This document shows, one piece after another, positions 9,388 through 17,439 of a stretch of DNA of 64,000 bases. The DNA is taken from NCBI GenBank assembly GCA_035606915.1, contig DATNDU010000162.1, forward strand, positions 1 through 64,000, in the 5' to 3' direction. Under the pieces are notes generated by a model. The model saw only the letters and a list, made by a program, of their open reading frames with translations. It was not told the origin of the DNA and did not search any database. The DNA is from Roseiarcus sp035606915. Lineage in GTDB: Bacteria > Pseudomonadota > Alphaproteobacteria > Rhizobiales > Beijerinckiaceae. Made by a program: the position numbers and the translations under genes. The stretch's first letter is position 1, and each line of letters opens with the position of its first letter.

Positions 9388-10731
9388 ATGGGTCGCAAAT
9401 ATTTCGGCACCGACGGCATCCGCGGCCGCGCCAATACCAAATTGACCGCCGAACTGGCGCTGAAGGTCGGCCAGGCGGCGGGGCTGGTGTTCCAGCGCGG
9501 GGAATACCGCCACCGCGTCGTCATCGGCAAGGACACCCGGCTTTCCAGCTATATGCTGGAATACGCGATGGTCGGCGGCTTCGCCTCGGTCGGCATGGAT
9601 GTGCTGCTGCTCGGCCCGGTGCCGACGCCGGCGGTGGCGATGCTGACGCGCTCGATGCGCTGCGACCTCGGGGTGATGATTTCGGCCTCGCACAACCCCT
9701 ACGAGGACAACGGCATCAAGCTGTTCGGCCCCGACGGGTTCAAGCTTTCCGACGAGATCGAGCAGAAGATCGAGGCGCTGATCGACGCCGATCTGACGCC
9801 GCAGCTTTCCCGCTCGCAGGATCTCGGCCGCGCCCGCCGCGTCGACGACGTCGTCGCCCGCTATATCGAATACGCCAAGCGCACCCTGCCGCGCGACGTG
9901 ACGCTGGAGGGCCTGCGCGTCGTCGTCGATTGCGCCCATGGCGCGGCCTATAAGGCGGCGCCAGAGGCCTTGTGGGAACTGGGCGCCGAGGTCATCAAGC
10001 TCGGCGTCGAGCCGGACGGCCTCAACATCAACCACCAAGTCGGCTCGACCTCGCCGGAATCGCTCGCTCAGAAGGTGCGCGAGATGCGCGCCGACATCGG
10101 TGTGGCGCTCGACGGCGACGCCGACCGGATGATCGTCATCGACGAGAAGGGCCATGTCGTCGACGGCGACCAGATCCTCGCCGTCATCGCCGAGAGTTGG
10201 CATAATGACGGGCGGCTGTCGAAGCCGGGCGTGGTGGCGACGGTAATGTCCAACTTTGGGTTAGAGAGGCATCTGGCCGCCCTCGGCCTGGCGTTGGAGC
10301 GCACCGCCGTCGGCGACCGCTACGTGCTGGAGCGCATGGTCGAGAAGGGCTACAACGTCGGCGGCGAGCAGTCCGGCCACCTCATTCTCACCGATTATTC
10401 CACCACCGGCGACGGTCTGGTCGCCGCCATGCAGGTGCTGGCGATGGTCAAGAAGCTCGGCCGGCCGGCGAGCGAGGTCTGCCACCGCTTCGAGCCGCTG
10501 CCGCAGGTGTTGCGCAACGTGCGCTTCAACGGCGGCCGGCCGCTGGAGAGCGAGGGCGTGCGCGCAGCGGTCGCCGCCGCCAACGCGCGGCTGGGCGCCG
10601 CCGGCCGTCTCGTCATCCGCCCTTCCGGCACCGAACCGGTGATCCGCGTCATGGCCGAGGCGGAGGACCGCACGCTGGTCGACGCGCTGGTGGCCGAGGT
10701 CTGCGAGGCGGTGGCGAAGGCGGCGGCCTGA
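9388..10731 (+). CDS. glmM: Phosphoglucosamine mutase
   Basis: 447 residues, full length. Converts glucosamine-6-phosphate to glucosamine-1-phosphate for UDP-GlcNAc, hence peptidoglycan and lipid A. All signature loops of the alpha-D-phosphohexomutase family are visible: FGTDGIRG near the N-terminus, the active-site MISASHNPYEDNG with phosphoserine Ser101, the metal loop DGDADR around residue 245, GEQSGH for sugar binding, and RPSGTEPVIRVMAE for phosphate binding. In many alphaproteobacteria glmM follows ftsH and folP; here it follows a MarR gene and stands alone. No terminator was found immediately after it. Confidence 0.97.
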   Translation: MGRKYFGTDGIRGRANTKLTAELALKVGQAAGLVFQRGEYRHRVVIGKDTRLSSYMLEYAMVGGFASVGMDVLLLGPVPTPAVAMLTRSMRCDLGVMISASHNPYEDNGIKLFGPDGFKLSDEIEQKIEALIDADLTPQLSRSQDLGRARRVDDVVARYIEYAKRTLPRDVTLEGLRVVVDCAHGAAYKAAPEALWELGAEVIKLGVEPDGLNINHQVGSTSPESLAQKVREMRADIGVALDGDADRMIVIDEKGHVVDGDQILAVIAESWHNDGRLSKPGVVATVMSNFGLERHLAALGLALERTAVGDRYVLERMVEKGYNVGGEQSGHLILTDYSTTGDGLVAAMQVLAMVKKLGRPASEVCHRFEPLPQVLRNVRFNGGRPLESEGVRAAVAAANARLGAAGRLVIRPSGTEPVIRVMAEAEDRTLVDALVAEVCEAVAKAAA

Positions 10732-10841
10732 GCGGCCGCCGGCACAAAAAAAGGCTGGGCGCCGCCGACAAAGAAGGCTTGGCGCAAACGCGAATCGCGA
10801 TAAGCTATTCCCGTCGTCAACAACCGAAAGGAGGTGATCCA

Positions 10842-10913
10842 GTGTCTCATTGTCACTCGCCAGCCGAGAAGCAGACCTGGAGCAACGTCCGTTCGCGGGG
10901 TTTCCGCGGCTAA
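10842..10913 (+). CDS. Candidate 23-aa small protein or leader peptide
   Basis: A GTG-initiated frame of 23 codons (begins with Ser-His-Cys-His, ends RSRGFRG) is preceded at 10827-10840 by AAAGGAGGTGATCC. This is a 14-nt perfect complement to the conserved 3' end of 16S rRNA, with the GGAGG core seven bases before the GTG. Such complete complementarity is exceptional and argues for real, very efficient initiation or for ribosome-capture regulation. The peptide is basic with one Cys and two His and has no signal sequence. A strong hairpin follows at 10960. I do not recognise a family. A longer overlapping TTG-initiated frame in another register is considered spurious. Confidence 0.55.
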   Translation: MSHCHSPAEKQTWSNVRSRGFRG

Positions 10914-10959
10914 ACGTCGATTTCCGGCCTAACTGCAATCTCGCTTGGTCGCGACAATG

Positions 10960-10992
10960 GAAGAGCCGTTTCCCCCTGGGAAGCGGCTCTTC
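10960..10992 (+). terminator. Strong stem-loop after the small reading frame
   Basis: Fifteen-base stem (GAAGAGCCGTTTCCC paired with GGGAAGCGGCTCTTC, one G-U pair) closed by CCT. The following TCGTATGT is not a proper U-tract, so it could be a weak terminator, a 3' end of a small RNA, or an RNA-stability element. It lies 47 bp after the 23-codon frame and 125 bp before the PsiF-like gene. Confidence 0.55.
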
Positions 10993-11116
10993 TCGTATGT
11001 CGGCGACGAATCGGGGCCGCGCAATCGGCTTGTGCGCTCAGCGCCCTTCGCCTATGAGGCGCGCGAGCCTGCGGATGCGGCTCGTCGGATTTCTCTCTGA
11101 CTGGAAAGCTCCTTTC

Positions 11117-11359
11117 ATGAAACTTTCGCTTCTCGCCGCCGCGCTGGGGTTCGGGCTTTTGATGTCCGCACCGGCGTTCGCCACCGACGCCGCCGCTCCC
11201 GCGGCGACCCCGTCGCCGTCAGGCGCGATGATGATGAAGCCGGACCGGGCGGCGATGCAGGCGCGTTCGCAGGAATGCTCGAAGGAGGCCGACGCCAAGG
11301 GCCTGCATGGCAAAAAGCGCAAGGAGTTCCGCGCCAAGTGCAAGAAGGCGGTGAAGTAA
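11117..11359 (+). CDS. PsiF-repeat small exported protein
   Basis: 80 residues. A Sec signal peptide (MKLSLLAAALGFGLLMSAPAFA, cleavage near residue 22) is followed by an Ala/Pro-rich spacer and one PsiF-type unit QECSKEADAKGLHGKKRKEFRAKCKKA at the C-terminus, with the two Cys of the motif. PsiF family proteins are small periplasmic proteins originally noted as phosphate-starvation inducible in E. coli; function unknown. The ATG at 11117 is chosen because it begins the signal peptide; an upstream in-frame extension is Arg-rich and unlikely. Confidence 0.85.
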   Translation: MKLSLLAAALGFGLLMSAPAFATDAAAPAATPSPSGAMMMKPDRAAMQARSQECSKEADAKGLHGKKRKEFRAKCKKAVK

Positions 11360-11387
11360 GCGCTTCGCCTTAAACGCTGACGGGCTT

Positions 11388-11407
11388 CGGCCGGCGCGCG
11401 CCGGCCG
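11388..11407. terminator. Possible weak terminator between PsiF-like gene and prmB
   Basis: Perfect 20-bp GC palindrome CGGCCGGCGCGCGCCGGCCG followed by CTTTGCTG. The stem is strong but the T-run is poor, so termination activity is uncertain. Confidence 0.35.
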
Positions 11408-11429
11408 CTTTGCTGTGCGGGGGTTGGCG

Positions 11430-12362
11430 ATGCAGGAGGCTGAGGAGCGGCTCGCCGTTCTGGCGACGCCGCGCGATTGGTTCCGCTACGCCGTGAGCCG
11501 GTTCCAGGCCGCCGGCCTCGTTTTCGGCCACGGCGCCGCCAACGCGGTCGACGAGGCGGCCTTCCTGGTGCTGGAGGCGTTGCATCTGCCGATCGACGCG
11601 CTTGATCCGTTCGCCGACGCGAAGCTGTTGAGCGCCGAGCGGCGCCGGCTCGACGCCCTGATCGAGGCGCGGGTGACGACGCGCAAGCCCGTCGCCTATC
11701 TGCTGCAACGCGCCTATATCCAGGGCGTGCCGTTCTATGTCGACGAACGCGTTATCGTGCCGCGCAGCTTCCTCGGCGAGTTGCTGTTCGGCGGCCTCGT
11801 CGGCGACGGCGGGCTGATCGAAGCGCCGCAAAGCATCGGGCGCGTGCTCGACCTCTGCACCGGCGGCGGCTCGCTCGCCGTTCTCGCCGCACACGTCTTC
11901 CCCAACGCCGCGATCGACGCGACCGACATCTCGCCCGACGCGCTGGCGGTGGCGCGCCGCAACGTCGAGGAGCACGGGTTGCAAGCTCGCATCCGGCTGA
12001 TCGAAGCCGATCTGTTCGCCGGCCTCGGGGGCGAGCGCTACGACCTCATCCTGAGCAATCCGCCCTATGTGACGGAAGCGGCGGCGGCGGCGTTTCCGCC
12101 GGAATACGCCGCCGAGCCGCGACTCGCCCACGTCGGCGGCGTCGACGGGCTCGACATCGTGCGCCGCATCGTTCGCGAGGCGCGGGCGCATCTGCACCCC
12201 GGCGGCGCGCTGGTCTGCGAGATCGGCGCGGGGCGCGAGCGTTTCGAGGCGGCGTTCGGCGATCTCGACGCCCTGTGGCTCGACACCGCCGAGAGCGAGA
12301 GCGAAGTGTTCTTCGCCCGCGCCGAGGCGTTGCCGGCGGTGCGCCGGCGCGGGGCGAAATAG
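11430..12362 (+). CDS. prmB: Ribosomal protein L3 glutamine methyltransferase
   Basis: 310 residues. SAM-dependent N5-glutamine methyltransferase of the HemK/PrmB class; PrmB modifies a Gln in ribosomal protein L3. The N-terminal helical domain (residues 1-110) is PrmB-like with FGHGAANAVDEAAFLVLEAL, then the Rossmann domain with VLDLCTGGGSLAVLAA (SAM loop), DATDISPDALAVARRN and the catalytic ILSNPPYV. The combination IVPRSFLGELL before the SAM loop is typical of PrmB rather than PrmC. ATG at 11430 is preferred to an in-frame GTG five codons earlier. Convergent with trmL; the stops are separated by one base. Confidence 0.9.
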   Translation: MQEAEERLAVLATPRDWFRYAVSRFQAAGLVFGHGAANAVDEAAFLVLEALHLPIDALDPFADAKLLSAERRRLDALIEARVTTRKPVAYLLQRAYIQGVPFYVDERVIVPRSFLGELLFGGLVGDGGLIEAPQSIGRVLDLCTGGGSLAVLAAHVFPNAAIDATDISPDALAVARRNVEEHGLQARIRLIEADLFAGLGGERYDLILSNPPYVTEAAAAAFPPEYAAEPRLAHVGGVDGLDIVRRIVREARAHLHPGGALVCEIGAGRERFEAAFGDLDALWLDTAESESEVFFARAEALPAVRRRGAK

Positions 12363-12363
12363 G

Positions 12364-12831
12364 TTAGCGCCGCGCCAGTTGCCGCACCGCCTCGGCGAGC
12401 GCGACGCCGGCGGCGACGCCGACGTTGAGCGAGCGCAGCGGCGCTTGGATCGGGATTTTCACGCACATGTCGGCGGCCTCATGCACCGCTTCCGGAGCGC
12501 CCGCCGATTCGCGTCCGACCATCAGCACGTCGCCTGCCTCGAATCGGCAATCCCAGAGATTGACGTCGCCGCGCGTCGTCAGCAGCGCCAGCCGCCGCCG
12601 CTCGCGCCGCCGCCAGTCTTCGAAGGCGGTGAACGAAACATGCCGCGTGATGTTGATGGCGTCGAGGTAATCCATGCCGCCGCGGCGGAAGCGGCGATCC
12701 GAAAACACGAAGCCGGCGGGCTCGACGATGGCGGCCTCGGCGCCGAAGCAGGCGCAAGTGCGCAGCATCGCCCCCGTATTGGCGGCGATGTCAGGTTGAT
12801 AAAGCGCCAGCACGAGATTTCGAACCTGCAT
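12364..12831 (-). CDS. trmL: tRNA (cytidine/uridine-34-2'-O)-methyltransferase
   Basis: 155 residues, the length of minimal SPOUT enzymes of the TrmL class, which 2'-O-methylate the wobble nucleotide of leucine tRNAs using SAM. Visible signatures are the N-terminal LALYQPDIAANTGAMLRTCACFGA, the middle DYLDAINITRH, and the knot motifs VLMVGRESAGAP and IPIQAPLRSLNVGVAAGVALAEA. The ATG at 12831 begins the MQVRNLVLALYQP N-terminus; the frame is open for 12 more codons upstream without similarity. Monocistronic, convergent with prmB. The 293 bp up to petA show no other gene. Confidence 0.92.
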   Translation of the reverse strand: MQVRNLVLALYQPDIAANTGAMLRTCACFGAEAAIVEPAGFVFSDRRFRRGGMDYLDAINITRHVSFTAFEDWRRRERRRLALLTTRGDVNLWDCRFEAGDVLMVGRESAGAPEAVHEAADMCVKIPIQAPLRSLNVGVAAGVALAEAVRQLARR

Positions 12832-13124
12832 CGACGCGATCCCAGCCGAAATCGCGGCCGGCGGCAAGCCTTTGCGGCGGCTTTAGCGCATTTGCGCGCA
12901 GGCGCCGCTGCGACCAAATCACCCATTGACGGCTATGGACAAGGCTGGGGATCGGTGCGAAATAACGGCGAAAACAAGGGGCGCGCGGGGCCGAGGGCGG
13001 CCCTTTGCGGATTTGTCGGCGGCCGCGCCAGAAGCGGGCGCAATTCGGAATGTGCGGCTGCGCCAGCGGCTGCGGTGGTTTGGGAAGCTCGCGCGTTCGA
13101 CGCGCGAGCGCACGGGGGATCCAT

Positions 13125-13643
13125 TTGGCGCACGCGGTAGACATTCAACCCAGTCGGCGTGATTTTATGTTCCTCGCCACCGGCGCCGTCGCTGCCGTCG
13201 GCGCTGCTTCGGTCCTCTGGCCGCTCGTCGATCAGATGAATCCCGATGCGGGAACGTTGGCGCTGTCGTCGATCGAGGTCGATCTTTCGCCGATCGCCGA
13301 GGGGCAGATCGTCACCGTGAAATGGCGCGGCGGTCCGGTGTTCGTGCGCCATCGCACGCGCAAAGAGATCACGACGGCAGAAGCGACGCCGCTGTCGGAC
13401 CTGCGCGACCCGCAGACCGATCAGGCGCGCGTGCAGAAGCCGGAATGGTTGGTCGTCGTCGGCATCTGCACCCATCTCGGTTGCGTGCCGCTCGGCCACG
13501 AGGGCCAATACGATGGCTGGAAGTGCCCGTGCCACGGTTCCGTGTACGACACTTCGGGCCGCATCCGGCAGGGGCCCGCACCGCTCAACCTCGCGGTGCC
13601 CGAGTACAAATTCCTGACGCCAACGCGCGTAAAAATCGGCTGA
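13125..13643 (+). CDS. petA: Cytochrome bc1 Rieske iron-sulfur subunit
   Basis: About 172 residues. The Rieske 2Fe-2S protein of ubiquinol:cytochrome c oxidoreductase transfers electrons from ubiquinol to cytochrome c1. A Tat-like RRDFMFLATGAVAAVGAAS segment forms the single N-terminal anchor. The cluster motifs CTHLGC and CPCHGS (two Cys, two His plus a disulfide pair) are complete. The start is inferred as TTG at 13125, five bases after CGGGGGA, giving the usual short region before the twin Arg; an upstream ATG at 13005 would add 40 unrelated Arg-rich residues. First gene of petABC. Confidence 0.93.
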   Translation: MAHAVDIQPSRRDFMFLATGAVAAVGAASVLWPLVDQMNPDAGTLALSSIEVDLSPIAEGQIVTVKWRGGPVFVRHRTRKEITTAEATPLSDLRDPQTDQARVQKPEWLVVVGICTHLGCVPLGHEGQYDGWKCPCHGSVYDTSGRIRQGPAPLNLAVPEYKFLTPTRVKIG

Positions 13644-13676
13644 CTGATTCCTTCGACATCGCCAGAGAACGAAAAC

Positions 13677-14918
13677 ATGGACGGACATTCGACCTACGTT
13701 CCCAAAAGCGGGATCGCCCGCTGGTTTGAACAGCGCTTGCCGATCGCCGGCCTCGTGCATTCTTCCTTCGTCGCCTATCCGACACCGCGCAATCTCAACT
13801 ATTTCTGGACGTTCGGCGCCATCCTATCGGTGATGCTGGGCATCCAAATCGTCACCGGCGTCATTCTGGCGATGCATTATGTACCCGACTCCAAGTTGGC
13901 GTTCGTCTCGATCGAGCACATCATGCGCGACGTCAATTACGGCTGGTTGATGCGCTATCTGCACACCAACGGCGCCTCGTTCTTCTTCCTCGCCGTCTAT
14001 ATGCACATCTTCCGCGGCATCTATTATGGCTCCTACAAGGCGCCGCGCGAGGTGCTGTGGATCCTCGGCGTCATCATCTATGTGCTGATGATGGCGACGG
14101 CGTTCATGGGCTACGTGCTGCCGTGGGGCCAGATGAGCTACGCTGGCGCGACCGTCATCACCAATCTGTTCACCGCCATCCCGCTCGTCGGAACGCCGAT
14201 CGCGCATTGGCTGTGGGGCGGTTACGCGGTCGGCGACCCGACGCTCAACCGCTTCTTCTCGCTGCACTATCTGTTGCCGTTCATGATCGTCGGCGTCGTC
14301 GTGCTGCATGTCTGGGCGCTGCATGTCGCCGGCCAGAACAATCCTGACGGCGTCGACGTCAAGGACGTGAAGCGCGACACCGTGCCGTTCACGCCCTATG
14401 CGACGGTCAAGGACGGGTTCGGCGTCTGCGTGTTCTTAGTCATCTATGCGTGGTTCGTGTTCTTCATCCCGAACTATCTGCTGTCGGCTGACAACTACAA
14501 TCTGGCCAACCCGTTGGTGACGCCCGCGCATATCGTGCCGGAATGGTATCTGTTGCCGTTCTACGCCATCCTGCGCGCCATCCCGAACAAGCTGATCGGC
14601 GTGCTGGCTCTGGCGTCGGCGATGGGGCTGCTGGTCTTCCTGCCCTGGCTCGACACCTCGCCGGTTCGCTCCGGCAAGTACCGGCCGATGTTCCGGTTCT
14701 TCTTCTGGCTGTTCGTCATCTGCTGCATCGGGCTCGGCTATCTCGGCTCACAGGAGGTGTCGGATTCGACGACGCTGCTGGCGCGCATCCTGACGATTGG
14801 TTATTTCGGTTTCCTGCTCGTGGCGCTGCCGGTGCTGGGACTGGTCGAAAAGACCAAGCCGGTTCCGGCGTCGATCGCCGACGCCGTGCTGCCCAAGGGC
14901 GCGGCGGCCGCGGAATGA
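13677..14918 (+). CDS. petB: Cytochrome bc1 cytochrome b subunit
   Basis: 413 residues, the stand-alone cytochrome b length. Eight transmembrane helices carry hemes bL and bH with paired His ligands in helices B and D (WLMRYLHTNGASFFF, and the LPFMIVGVVVLHVWALH helix). The Qo-site PEWY motif is present in HIVPEWYLLPFYAILRAI. It lies 33 bp after petA and 31 bp before petC. In several related genera petB and petC are fused as fbcH; here they are separate. Confidence 0.97.
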   Translation: MDGHSTYVPKSGIARWFEQRLPIAGLVHSSFVAYPTPRNLNYFWTFGAILSVMLGIQIVTGVILAMHYVPDSKLAFVSIEHIMRDVNYGWLMRYLHTNGASFFFLAVYMHIFRGIYYGSYKAPREVLWILGVIIYVLMMATAFMGYVLPWGQMSYAGATVITNLFTAIPLVGTPIAHWLWGGYAVGDPTLNRFFSLHYLLPFMIVGVVVLHVWALHVAGQNNPDGVDVKDVKRDTVPFTPYATVKDGFGVCVFLVIYAWFVFFIPNYLLSADNYNLANPLVTPAHIVPEWYLLPFYAILRAIPNKLIGVLALASAMGLLVFLPWLDTSPVRSGKYRPMFRFFFWLFVICCIGLGYLGSQEVSDSTTLLARILTIGYFGFLLVALPVLGLVEKTKPVPASIADAVLPKGAAAAE

Positions 14919-14949
14919 CATCGAGCCAGACGCCGACGAGAGGACAACA

Positions 14950-15765
14950 ATGATGACCCGTTTGAAAGCGTCCCTCCTTGCGTTCGCCGTGCTGGCGGCG
15001 AGCGTCGGCTTAGCGGCCGCGCAGGAAGCGGATCAACCGAAGCCGCCGGAACAGACCTGGAGCTTCCATGGTGTGTTCGGCCGCTTCGACCAGGCGCAGT
15101 TGCAGCGCGGCTTCCAGGTTTACCGGGAGGTCTGCTCCAACTGTCACCGCCTCAGCATCGCCTTCCGCACGCTGGAGAATCCGGATGGTCCGGGCTACAG
15201 CAAGGCGCAGGTGAAGACCCTGGCGGCGAGCTACCAGGTCACCAACGACGAGCCGAACGATCAGGGCAAGATCTTCCAGCGCCCGGGCACACCGGCCGAC
15301 ATCTTCCCGCCGCCGGACGCCTTCCCCAACGATCAGGCCGCCGCCGCCGCGCTCGGCAAGGCGCCGCCGGACATGTGGCTGCTCGCCAAGTCGATTTCAT
15401 ACGAGCGCGGCTTCCCGTGGTTCATCACCGACATCTTCACCGGCTATCAGGAAGACGGCGCCGATCTGATCTATGGGATCCTCACCGGCTACACCCACAA
15501 GGACGATCCGCAGTGGAACCTGTATTATCCCGGCCATAAGATCGCGATGCCAATGCCGTTGCAGGACGGGGCGGTGAAATACACCGACGGCACGCCGGAC
15601 ACGGTGCAGAACTACGCCAAGGACGTCGCCGCCTTCCTGAGCTGGGCGGCGGAGCCGACGATGACGGAGCGCAAGAAGATCGGCTTCCGCGCCATCATTT
15701 TCCTCATCGTGCTGTCGGGGCTACTGTATATGGTCAAGAAGCGCATCTGGGCCGATGCCCACTAG
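14950..15765 (+). CDS. petC: Cytochrome c1
   Basis: 271 residues. A Sec signal (LLAFAVLAASVGLAAAQ) precedes the mature protein; the heme c attachment site CSNCH is at residues 62-66 and the distal Met ligand is probably in HKIAMPMPLQ near residue 201. A C-terminal helix (AIIFLIVLSGLLYMVKKRIWADAH) anchors it to the periplasmic face of the inner membrane. It receives electrons from the Rieske protein. Start ATG at 14950 follows GAGAGGACAACA; the next codon is also ATG. Last gene of petABC, followed by a good terminator. Confidence 0.96.
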   Translation: MMTRLKASLLAFAVLAASVGLAAAQEADQPKPPEQTWSFHGVFGRFDQAQLQRGFQVYREVCSNCHRLSIAFRTLENPDGPGYSKAQVKTLAASYQVTNDEPNDQGKIFQRPGTPADIFPPPDAFPNDQAAAAALGKAPPDMWLLAKSISYERGFPWFITDIFTGYQEDGADLIYGILTGYTHKDDPQWNLYYPGHKIAMPMPLQDGAVKYTDGTPDTVQNYAKDVAAFLSWAAEPTMTERKKIGFRAIIFLIVLSGLLYMVKKRIWADAH

Positions 15766-15789
15766 AGGCGCGCGCGCTTCTTAAAGCTC

Positions 15790-15822
15790 AACCCCCGGCC
15801 CGGCGCCGGGGGTTTTTGTTTA
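15790..15822 (+). terminator. Rho-independent terminator of petABC
   Basis: Stem CCCCCGGC / GCCGGGGG (15792-15799 and 15805-15812) with loop CCGGC, followed directly by TTTTTGTTT. It is 26 bp after the petC stop. Confidence 0.9.
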
Positions 15823-15869
15823 CGGCCGGCTTCGGCGATGGCGGGCGCCGGCGGCAATGGGAGCGCCAC

Positions 15870-16745
15870 ATGGGAAAACCGGTTGTTGGCGTCATCGGCG
15901 GCTCAGGCCTCTATGAGTTGCAGGGATTCACGCCGACGCGCGAGGAGCGCGTTGAGACGCCCTGGGGTGAGGCGTCGGACGCGCTGCGATTCGGCCGCTT
16001 CGGCGCCACCGATGTCGTCTTCCTGGCCCGCCACGGCCGTGGCCACCGCTACTCGCCCTCGACGATCAACTACCGCGCCAATATCGACGCGCTGAAGCGC
16101 GCCGGCGTCACCGACATCGTCGCGGTCTCCGCCTGCGGCTCCTATAAGCGCGACTTGTATCCCGGCCTGTTCGTGCTAGCCGATCAATTCATCGACCGCA
16201 CCTTTAAGCGCGAGAGCAGTTTCTTCGGCACGGGTTGCGTCGCGCATGTGCCATTCGCGCATCCGACCTCCACGGTGCTGCGCAAGCGCATCGCCCAGGC
16301 GGCGGCGGTCGAGGGAATCGCCGTACAATCCGATGGCGTCTATGTCTGCATGGAGGGGCCGCAGTTCTCGACCCTCGCCGAGTCGCTCAACTATCAGCGC
16401 TTCGGCGCCTCGGTGATCGGCATGACCGCGGCGACCGAGGCCAAGCTGGCGCGTGAGGCCGAGATCGCCTACGCACTGATCGCGATGGTGACGGATTTCG
16501 ACGCCTGGCATGACGAGCAAGCGCCGGTCGACGTCGCCTCGGTGATGAAGGTGATGCGCGACAACGCCGACAAAGCCAACCGCCTCGTCGCGCGCGTATT
16601 GGCCGACTACCCCGCCGAGCGCGAGCCCTGCCCCGTATCCGACCGCGCGCTCGACGGCGCGATCATGACCTCGCCGAAGATGCGCGACCCGGAGTTGGTG
16701 CGCAGGCTGGACGCGGTGGCAGGACGGGTGCTCGGCAACAAGTAG
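15870..16745 (+). CDS. mtnP: S-methyl-5'-thioadenosine phosphorylase
   Basis: 291 residues, full length. Splits methylthioadenosine (from polyamine and homoserine-lactone synthesis) to adenine and 5-methylthioribose-1-phosphate, the first step of methionine salvage. Motifs of the MTAP group are clear: GVIGGSGLYEL, FLARHGRGHRYSPSTINYRANIDALK, VSACGSYKRDL, the base/ribose site CMEGPQFSTLAES with GASVIGMTAATEAKLAREAEI, and MVTDFDAWHD. Start ATG at 15870 gives the canonical N-terminus; the frame is open upstream. No other methionine-salvage gene lies nearby. Confidence 0.93.
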   Translation: MGKPVVGVIGGSGLYELQGFTPTREERVETPWGEASDALRFGRFGATDVVFLARHGRGHRYSPSTINYRANIDALKRAGVTDIVAVSACGSYKRDLYPGLFVLADQFIDRTFKRESSFFGTGCVAHVPFAHPTSTVLRKRIAQAAAVEGIAVQSDGVYVCMEGPQFSTLAESLNYQRFGASVIGMTAATEAKLAREAEIAYALIAMVTDFDAWHDEQAPVDVASVMKVMRDNADKANRLVARVLADYPAEREPCPVSDRALDGAIMTSPKMRDPELVRRLDAVAGRVLGNK

Positions 16746-17188
16746 CGCGTTGGCGAAATCTGCGCGGCGCGCAACCCGCGCTGGCGCGAGGGCGCTCTGC
16801 GCAACCCCTGCCTGTCTGGCGCTACAGTTGCAGTTGCGGGCAACAGCGCCAGCGGTCGTCAGCCTCTGCGGCGCGGGTCCGGCGCCGTCTTCGCCAGCGC
16901 GACCATGAGAACACGAACGGACCCGGCCTTGTTGACGACCAGCGCGCCGTGCCTGACGACGTTGCCAAACTCGTCTGTGCACCAACAACCGCGAGCCGAC
17001 AACGACCGAACCCGATAGGGCCGCTTAAGGCCGCCCTGCTCCGCCATCAACCAGCCGGTCCTCCGTTCGGTCCCCGACAACCGCCGATCGAGGAACGCGT
17101 TCGCCATCTCCCGACTCCCGAACCCGCGGCCGTTTGCAGGCCGCCTTGATCGTCATGCGACAATCTCGCGCCAACCCACGCGCGCAAC

Positions 17189-17202
17189 TGATACCGATAC
17201 CA
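17189..17202. promoter_or_regulatory. LacI-family operator 1
   Basis: TGATACCGATACCA, 251 bp before the start of the first ABC operon and 138 bp before operator 2. It matches the consensus TGNTAYCGRTAHCA shared by six sites in 17.2-29.8 kb, with one change in the right half. The distance to operator 2 would allow DNA looping. Confidence 0.6.
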
Positions 17203-17326
17203 TTACGCATCTAACGCCTTCCGAGATGTTCAGCGCCACGCTAAGTCACATTATTTAACTAACTGAATGTAATCGCGAAATTCTTCTTCTAGCAAAACAT
17301 CCATCAACGATTTTCGCATTTCGTTG

Positions 17327-17340
17327 TGATACCGGTACCA
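17327..17340. promoter_or_regulatory. LacI-family operator 2
   Basis: TGATACCGGTACCA, 100 bp before the GTG start of the substrate-binding protein at 17440. The central CG and near-perfect dyad are typical of LacI-family operators. It is the exact reverse complement of the site at 26016. Confidence 0.72.
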
Positions 17341-17439
17341 TTTCCTTCTTGCGAGCGGCCAGAGAACGGCGTAGCTTGCCACGGCAAGGCGCGTGGCGGC
17401 GCGCAACAGACAGGAACTTATCCAGATCGGGAGGACGCG

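Larger units (their letters stand above)
16746..17439. other. Intergenic region with two LacI-type sites
   Basis: 694 bp between mtnP and the sugar-binding protein. It holds two 14-bp LacI-type palindromes (17189 and 17327), a relatively AT-rich patch at about 17210-17330 that may contain the promoter, and no convincing gene. A minus-strand 82-codon frame at 16859-17107 lacks a ribosome site and recognisable domains. Confidence 0.6.

Noticed and set aside
10850..11116. TTG-initiated upstream extension of the PsiF-like gene
   Set aside because: Arg-rich sequence without similarity; it would bury the signal peptide and overlaps the 23-codon frame in another register.
16859..17107. Minus-strand 82-codon frame between mtnP and the first ABC operon
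   Set aside because: No ribosome site, no recognisable domain and low-complexity Arg-rich ends; kept only as part of the intergenic description.
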